DNA from: Catonia carolina
Lineage: Eukaryota; Arthropoda; Insecta; Hemiptera; Achilidae
Assembly (NCBI GenBank): GCA_035578175.1
Contig: JAQMRL010000001.1
Location: 63,077,553 to 63,141,552, forward strand
Direction: 5' to 3'
Length of the DNA stretch: 64,000 nt
The notes beneath the pieces were generated by a model that was not told the origin of the DNA, made no database searches, and saw only the letters and a list, made by a program, of their open reading frames with translations. The position numbers and the translations under genes are program-made. This document shows, piece by piece, positions 12,701-20,208 of this stretch (positions within the stretch are counted from its first letter, which is position 1; each line of letters begins with the position of its first letter).

Positions 12701-15700
12701 TGGATGGCTCAAAATTTTACCAAAAATTTATATCCAAATAATATCAAAAATTTATAATAATAGTTAATTTAAATAGACACAATACAAAGATTTCTTTTAT
12801 GTGAAAATCATCAATTTCATCAATAAAAATATTTTTTAAGTTTATAGATTTGTTACAAGATATGGAGTCGTTCCATGTTAACAAAATTACAAAAAAAAAT
12901 ACTAATCACAAAAGGTGGGTGCACCCTGCGAAAACTAACAAAATTGTGTTGTCGACAACCCCAAAAAAAATATTAATTCATCTTATAGAACGGCATACAA
13001 TATCAAATAACCAGATTATCATATCACATAATTATTATTTTCCTTTTATTTCTATTAAAAAATTTAATAAATTTTATTAAATAAATTTAATAATTAATAA
13101 TTTTATTAATATTTTAATAAATTTTTATTAAAAATATTTAATAAAAATTCAACACTTTATATTTTTTACAAAACTAGTTAATTTAAAAAAAAAAGGTAAG
13201 TCTCCAAAAATAGTAGAAGTAGTTGATTAGGCGATACCCCTTCTTATATCGGTGAGGTAGATTTACCCAGTCATATCCAAAAACTACTCGATGAAGATAT
13301 CCAATAATGATATAAAAATATTAAAAGTGTACATTACCAGATCCAGTGTTTTGAATAATAATAAGCCATCAATACAAACGCATGCTCTTTTACATTTCTT
13401 TAATTATAATTTGAAATCATAAGTTGAAATCAAATGTTGAAAACAGAAGTTGAAATCATTATTAGAAACCATTAATAGAAACCAAAGTTAGAAACCAAAG
13501 GTAGAAACCGTAAGTAGAACCCTGAAAATTTACAAAACCAAACAAAATTAAAATCTTGCACTCACAAGAGAACAACATTTTAAAGCCCCCCCATTAAGAA
13601 AAAAAACTTGATAAACAGAATTAAAGAAAAATTTTAATTTTGAAAAACACTAGCTGAATTATTTAAAAAAAAGAGAAACAAGTAAAAAGATAAAGCATAC
13701 AGAGGTGTGCATAATAATTACAACACATGTACCAAACAGTCACAGAATTGTCTGAAGAAATTTCCAGAAGGAAAACTGCACTACTTATTAAAATAAACGG
13801 AACTTAAGTCCCACAGAAAGGTGTATATAATCATATTCAGAAAACAGAGAATAGTAAATAATATAAGTAGTTGAAAACAAGTCATTTCAAAAATAAAAAT
13901 AAAAATTGTACAACATAATTTCCAAAGTTAGATGTTAGAAAATAACATCGTATTCATAAGAATATTTGTGAGACTTTCCAGGCTATCTGCTTAATTCTAA
14001 AGAAAAAAAAATAAACCAAAGAACTTACCTACGGATAGGGTAAAAAGAGTACTCATAATAAATCATTTGATTTAACAAAAATCAAGAAAATATCACCAAC
14101 AAATATTAGTACAGTACCTTCCAGTACATAACCTATACAAGCAAAACGTTCCGAACAACATTTTACAACAGAATGAATAATCAGAATCAGGCAGGTAGCG
14201 AAACTCCCCAAAAGAGCGCACTACACCAGGTGACGTCACAACGCCGCGACAAATTCAAATTACGAAACGAACTTCCAAGTAACGAGACGACGTTACATTG
14301 CTCCCCCCGCCAAGGACAAACAAAACCTGAAACACAGGTTTAGTTTGCCCATGTCGAGAAGAACAAACAGCCAAACGGGGAGTTTTAAGTCGTCCCATAA
14401 CGCGACTGACATGAACCCCCCAAAACAACCCTACAGGAGTAGTTAAGGTCGTCTCCTTCGCGCGACCGAAACGACGAATCGAGAAAAATTTGGGCCCCGA
14501 TGACTCCCAACGACCTCTACCATCCGCCCAGCTAAGGGAAGAGAATGGAAATCCCGAAAGACACCCAGAACCCATAGTGAAGGCGCTGGTTGTCTCCGCC
14601 CGGCAAAGGAAAGAGAGCACCAGCCACCCCACATATATATTTAAAAACACCACCAAAACCAACACCCAAAGTCCTAACCAAACCAAACCGAAACACAGAA
14701 AAACTTAAACTAATTAACAAAATGACAGATAGAAAAGGACTCGATATGTCCAAAATGGGCCAAAAACCCAGCAACGTCGGCCAAACGACGAACAAAAGGG
14801 AACATGGACGTCTCCACGTAATCCCAAAAGAGGGGAGTACAAAGACAAACCCCAACACAACAAAGACAAAACGTGAGAAAACTCATAGAGAAAAGGACAA
14901 GCGTGCGCATCCAAAACAAAGTCAAACACCAAAAGAAACAGAAAAATCAGGGTACATCAAAATGTAGAAAATCAGGGAAAGACAAAATCGGGGAAACAGA
15001 TGATACCTTCAAAACATCGCCATTCACACTTTCTTCATCATTTTCCTGTTCGGAGTCCTCCACACGTCGATATGGACCGTAAGCGGACTTTAACTGAGAA
15101 ATGTGAGCCTTTCTAACACAAGTATCATTGTCGGGACGACTCAATTCCACTGAAACCGGAGTCAAGAATTTTAGCACCTTAAAAGGACCAAACCAACGAG
15201 TAATTAATTTCGCTGACTGCTTATTAATGGCAGAGCTAAGGTTGTGTTTCTGGCACCACACCAAATCACCTATCTTGAACATGTTCTCTTTCCTTCCTCG
15301 GTTGTAATTGTTGGCGAATCTTTCGCGTGCTTTAATCAAATTGTTTTTTGCACTACCCCACACTTCAGCTACGGTGCGCGGGTTACGAGGCAAAAGATCG
15401 CTAATCTTCCACATATTAGATAAGGGACACGAAGGTTGGATACGGAATATAACATTGAAAGGACAATCTTTAATAGACTCATGAAAAGAAGAGTTAAAAG
15501 CAAGTTGGAGCCAGATAAGGGAGAGATCCCAAGATGTCTGAGAATCGTGATGATAAGCTATAAGAGCCGCTTTCAAATTTCGGTTAAAACGCTCGGCATT
15601 TGAAGGTTGAGGATGGTAGGGGGACAAAGTGGAAAATTTTATACCTAGAGAGAACAAAAACTTCCTAAATGGGTTTGACGTGAAGCAAGACGCATTGTCT

Positions 15701-18700
15701 GAAATAAGGATCTCGGGGAAACCAAAATGCTGAAAGACGTAATCCCTCAGGGCCTTAATAGTGGCTGAAGAAGTAGCTTCACGCACGGGACATAACCAAG
15801 TAAACTTAGAAAAGGAATCAACGATAACAAGAATATAACGGTTGCCACCACGGGTACGGGGTAATGGGCCTACATGATCAATGTGAAAAATATGGAAAGA
15901 GCGCACGGGGACAGTAGAAGCTAAAAACCCTATCTTGGTATTTCGCGAAGGTTTACTCGTGGCGCAAGTACTACAAGACCGGATACGGTGTTCAATATCT
16001 TGGGACATAGAAGGCCAATAGAAATGCTGAGATATTTTGCGGCGGGTTTTTATAAAGCCAAGATGACCACCTAATAAGGAGTCATGGTAATAAGCGAACA
16101 CCATATCAATTAAATTCTGGGGCAAAACAACACGTGACGGAAAGGGGCCAAAAGGGGAAATGCACAGAACACCTCTCGACAGAAAATATTTGTTAGAAGA
16201 GTTACCATCCTTCAAATTCTTAATGAGGCCAGACAAAACAGGATCAGAACTTTGATGTTGGGAAATATCAGAAAAGGCTAACGGAAAATCATTGAGAATA
16301 GGAAAACATTCCAAATTGTCTTCATCGCCATACTCTTCACTTTCCTCGAACATACGCGACAAAGTATCAGCAATAATATTCCGAGTGCCTTTAATATGCG
16401 TTACACTAAATTTCATGGACATGATCTTCGCGATCCACCTTCCCAATTTGCCTAAAGACCTGGGTCTAGCAAGTAACCAGGATAACGCTTGGTTGTCAGT
16501 TTCCAGTTCGAACTTCCTATGTTCCAAATACGGGCTAAATTTCTCCATGCCGAAGACGACGGCCAGACACTCTAATTCGTAAGCCGAGGCTCTTTTCTCC
16601 TGACGTGTCAGGCTCCTCGAAGCGTAAGCAATAGGTTGCCGCGAACCATCAATTTCCTGTAAAAGAACTGCTCCCAGAGCGCTAGAGCTAGCATCAGTCT
16701 GTAAGATAAACCCTTTTTCAAAATCGGGGATACGGAGTACCGGAGGACTGCTAATAGCATCCTTCAAGGTTAAGAAAGCCAGCCTCCTGAGTCTCCTTGG
16801 TCCAACAAAATTTAGTTCTTTTGCCACGGAGAGCATTTAGTGGCGCAGCAATTTCTGAAAAGCGAGGAATAAATTTACGGAAAAAATTGACCATACTTAT
16901 AAAACGGGATACAGATTTAGGATTCTTGGGGATAGGAAAATTTTTAATGGCTACAGTCCTCTCCGGATCGACCTTAATAGCTGATATTAGGTGACCCAAA
17001 AAACCAACTTCACCCACAGCGAATTTAACCTTACTGGGATTAACCGTAAAACCAGCAAGAGAAAGACGTTTTAAAATATCTCCAACGTGCTCAATATGGG
17101 AATCAAAATCCTCGGAAAAAATTAAGACATCGTCAAGAAAATTAAACACATATTTAAATTTCACATCGTGAAAAATCTTATCAAGCAGTCTCGACAAAAC
17201 TTGCCCACCGGTAGCCAAACCAAAAGGAATACGCTTAAATTGGTACAACATCCAAGGCGTACAAAAACTAGTGACATGCTTAGAAGATTCGGATAAAGGG
17301 ATCTGATGATAAGCGGAGTTCAGGTCAAGCACAGAGAAATATTTGGCCTTGCCGAACCAATCAAAACAAGAATGGAGATTAGGGAGCGTAACAGCTTCAA
17401 TGTCAACAAATTTATTAAGCTTGCGATAATCAATAACCATACGTGGCTTTTTATCGTCTTTAGCAACAACAAAGGCTGGGCTGGCGTAAGAAGAATTACT
17501 AGGTTCAATAATCCCTTGCTCAAGCATCTTATCAATCAGACCGCGTAAAAGCAACATCTTAGGGGGAGCCAGAACATAGGGATGAGACTTAACAGGAGTA
17601 CTATCGGTCAACTTAATATCATATTCAACGAGATGGGTCAAACCCAAACGAGTAGTAAGCACATCGGGAAAACCATTGAACAACACTACAGCACGCTCAC
17701 GTTGAAAAGGTTCCAAGTGGGAGATTAAATTACGCCAATCGAAATCTTCAGAGTCAAGCGACTCTACAGGTTGAACTTCAGAAAAGGACATACTGGGACT
17801 AGCGGTTAAACCAAATTTAAGTTTGGGACGAAATTTGAAATAAAATAAGGAAGAGGGTAAATCAAGAACAAGACCAGTATGTATGAAAAAATCGGAACCA
17901 AGAATAAAAGGGCAGGCAAGATTACTGGCAACCAGTACAGGGAAACACCAAGTAAAATCGTCAATTTTAATTTTACAAGTCACTTCATAAATGATATCCA
18001 GTTTAGAACGGGTGGCAGAAGAACATAACAGATTTGATTTATTTACACATTTAATATTACGAGCATTGTTTATAGTGTTAAAAACGGAAAGACTCATAAA
18101 AGACCTAACTGATCCAGAATCCAACAACGCTGGGATCTCGCAGGAATCAAAAACAAGATTGACTCTAGGACGACTACTAACCCTATTAACATCAATAATA
18201 TTGTTACGTTTAGGTTGCAAAATACTCGCCACATTTTTGGGCCACTTCACCAATCTTGAGTAATTATTGACAACACGAGTGTCAGAAACAAATTTATGAC
18301 TGACACCATCAGTCCTATTAAACCCATTACAGTTTTTATGAAAACGACCAGTGAAATAACGACACTGCCATATATAGTGACCATGCACACTACACAAATA
18401 ACAGACAGGTAAAATTTTATAAGGTAAGTTAGACTTAGTCAAGAATGAACGGGGAAGGCTAACTTGGTCAATCCCGTTGCAATTTAGTTTTTTGGAAAGG
18501 TACCTACACTAGATTTGTTATTCTTATTATCAGCCGAAGCCTTCCTAAAACAACTAGCGACCACATGTCCGGGTCGATGACAAAAATGACATACAGGGAT
18601 GGGTCTGCCTCGAGTAACCGATCTACCAGGATCAAGCGTCATTCTTTGCCGCTGACTATCGGTAAACATAGTATTGATTACCTGGACACAAATCTGGTTT

Positions 18701-20157
18701 AATTCAATAAAATTCGTCGGCCTAGTACACATCACCAAACAAGAACGTGTTTCAGGTGATAGCCCATCTAAAATGGTACTCACAATTTCCGACTCATTCA
18801 GACCAAGTTGCAAAATAGCGGCTGCCTCCTTCACATCCGAAATGTAGCGATGTAAATCCTCGCCTGATCGTTGGCATCTTAAAAACAGATTTTGCTTAAG
18901 CTCGACCAACTGTCTAGCTGGAACAAAAGCCAACAAAGCGTCACGCTGAAAATCTTGAAAACTTTGAGTGTCGATATGTTTTACTAGGAAATCTCGTAAA
19001 GGACTAACAACGTAAGGCAATAATAAGGAAACAATACTACGTCGAACGTCAGGAAACAAATCTAAAAGATTAATAGAAACTCTAAAAAGCTTCAACAAAC
19101 TGTCGACATCAAAACCATTGCACACCGGCAAATTATTCAATAACTTTTCAGCCGGGTGTGGTAATTTACCATATAAAGATATTGACGACCTAACAATACC
19201 AGATGACCTGACACCTTCAGGCAAAACTTCTGAACAGACAGGCGGGTACGATTAGACATCTAAATTAACAACACTTACAGGAACTGTAGTACCGCCCTGT
19301 GAACCCGAAGGAAGAGGGTCGGCGGGACACATAGTAGCTACCGCCTTTAAGGAGTTTTTAAAGATGACAAGTGGGTTTCGAATTCAGCGATTTGCCCTAA
19401 CAAACTTGGGTTTTCACCACACATAACCGTAAGTAAATTAAATCGATTTATCACAGAATTAAATCGACCCTTTAAACCATTATAGAATCTCGCGGTGACA
19501 GGTGCTTCCAGGTTATCTAATTCCTGAACAAAACTGTGCAGTCTCAACGTAAACATTTGTAGTTCATTTTCAATTGAAAAAACAGTTAAATAATCGGTAG
19601 AGGACACAATATTCTGAGCCAAAACACGCCTTAATTTAATACGTAGATCGCACACCAACCCCTCGACATAAACACCCCGGCAGCGAAGCTCAAACAATAA
19701 ATCATCTCTGGTGAGATGATCTATAGATATGGGTTTATTTTTGCTAGACATACTGAACATCAGCAGCCAAACCTGGAAACCCCCCACAATTACAAAGAGA
19801 TTCCCCACACAACCACACTTCCACAAAAAATATGGTCAAAGTTTTGGAAAACTGTAAAACAAAGATGACAGTTCCAAACCACGTTCTGCCTACCATTTAT
19901 GTAACACCTCGTGAAAACGATACTAATTGAGGTGAACATAAATAAAAAAACACAATTCTACGCTTCCTGTTTTTTTTACTTATTGTTGTGTTTTTTATTT
20001 ATGTTCACCTCAATTAGTATCGTTTTCACGAGGTGTTACAATATGAATATATAGGAAGGAAAATATTGTTTCCATGTCGATTTTTCGAAATCGAGTTTTC
20101 ACCGGATCTATACGTTTTCAGACCACCTGAACCCAAAAAACATGTTTTTAGCGATTG

Positions 20158-20208
<51 letters not shown>

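Larger units (their letters stand above)
12487..20040 (-). mobile_element. Ty3/gypsy LTR retrotransposon with an inverted LTR end in place of most of its 5' LTR
   Basis: The element runs on the - strand and is flanked by the 4-bp duplication ATAT (12483-12486 and 20041-20044). Its 3' LTR is 12487-14297 (starts TGTAACGTCG, ends GAGGTGTTACA), preceded by a purine tract (GGCGGGGGGAGCAA). Internal order is gag, zinc knuckles, protease, reverse transcriptase, RNase H, integrase. At the 5' end only about 56 bp of LTR remain (19900-19955), followed by about 90 bp of the LTR 3' end in inverted orientation (19951-20040). A possible primer-binding site, TGGTAGGCAGAACGTGG, lies just inside. It sits antisense in an NSMCE2 intron. 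Confidence 0.9.

Noticed and set aside
14255..14967. Several overlapping frames on both strands at the LTR/pol boundary
   Set aside because: They arise from GC-richer, stop-poor sequence at the end of pol and the purine tract. No domain and no consistent strand.
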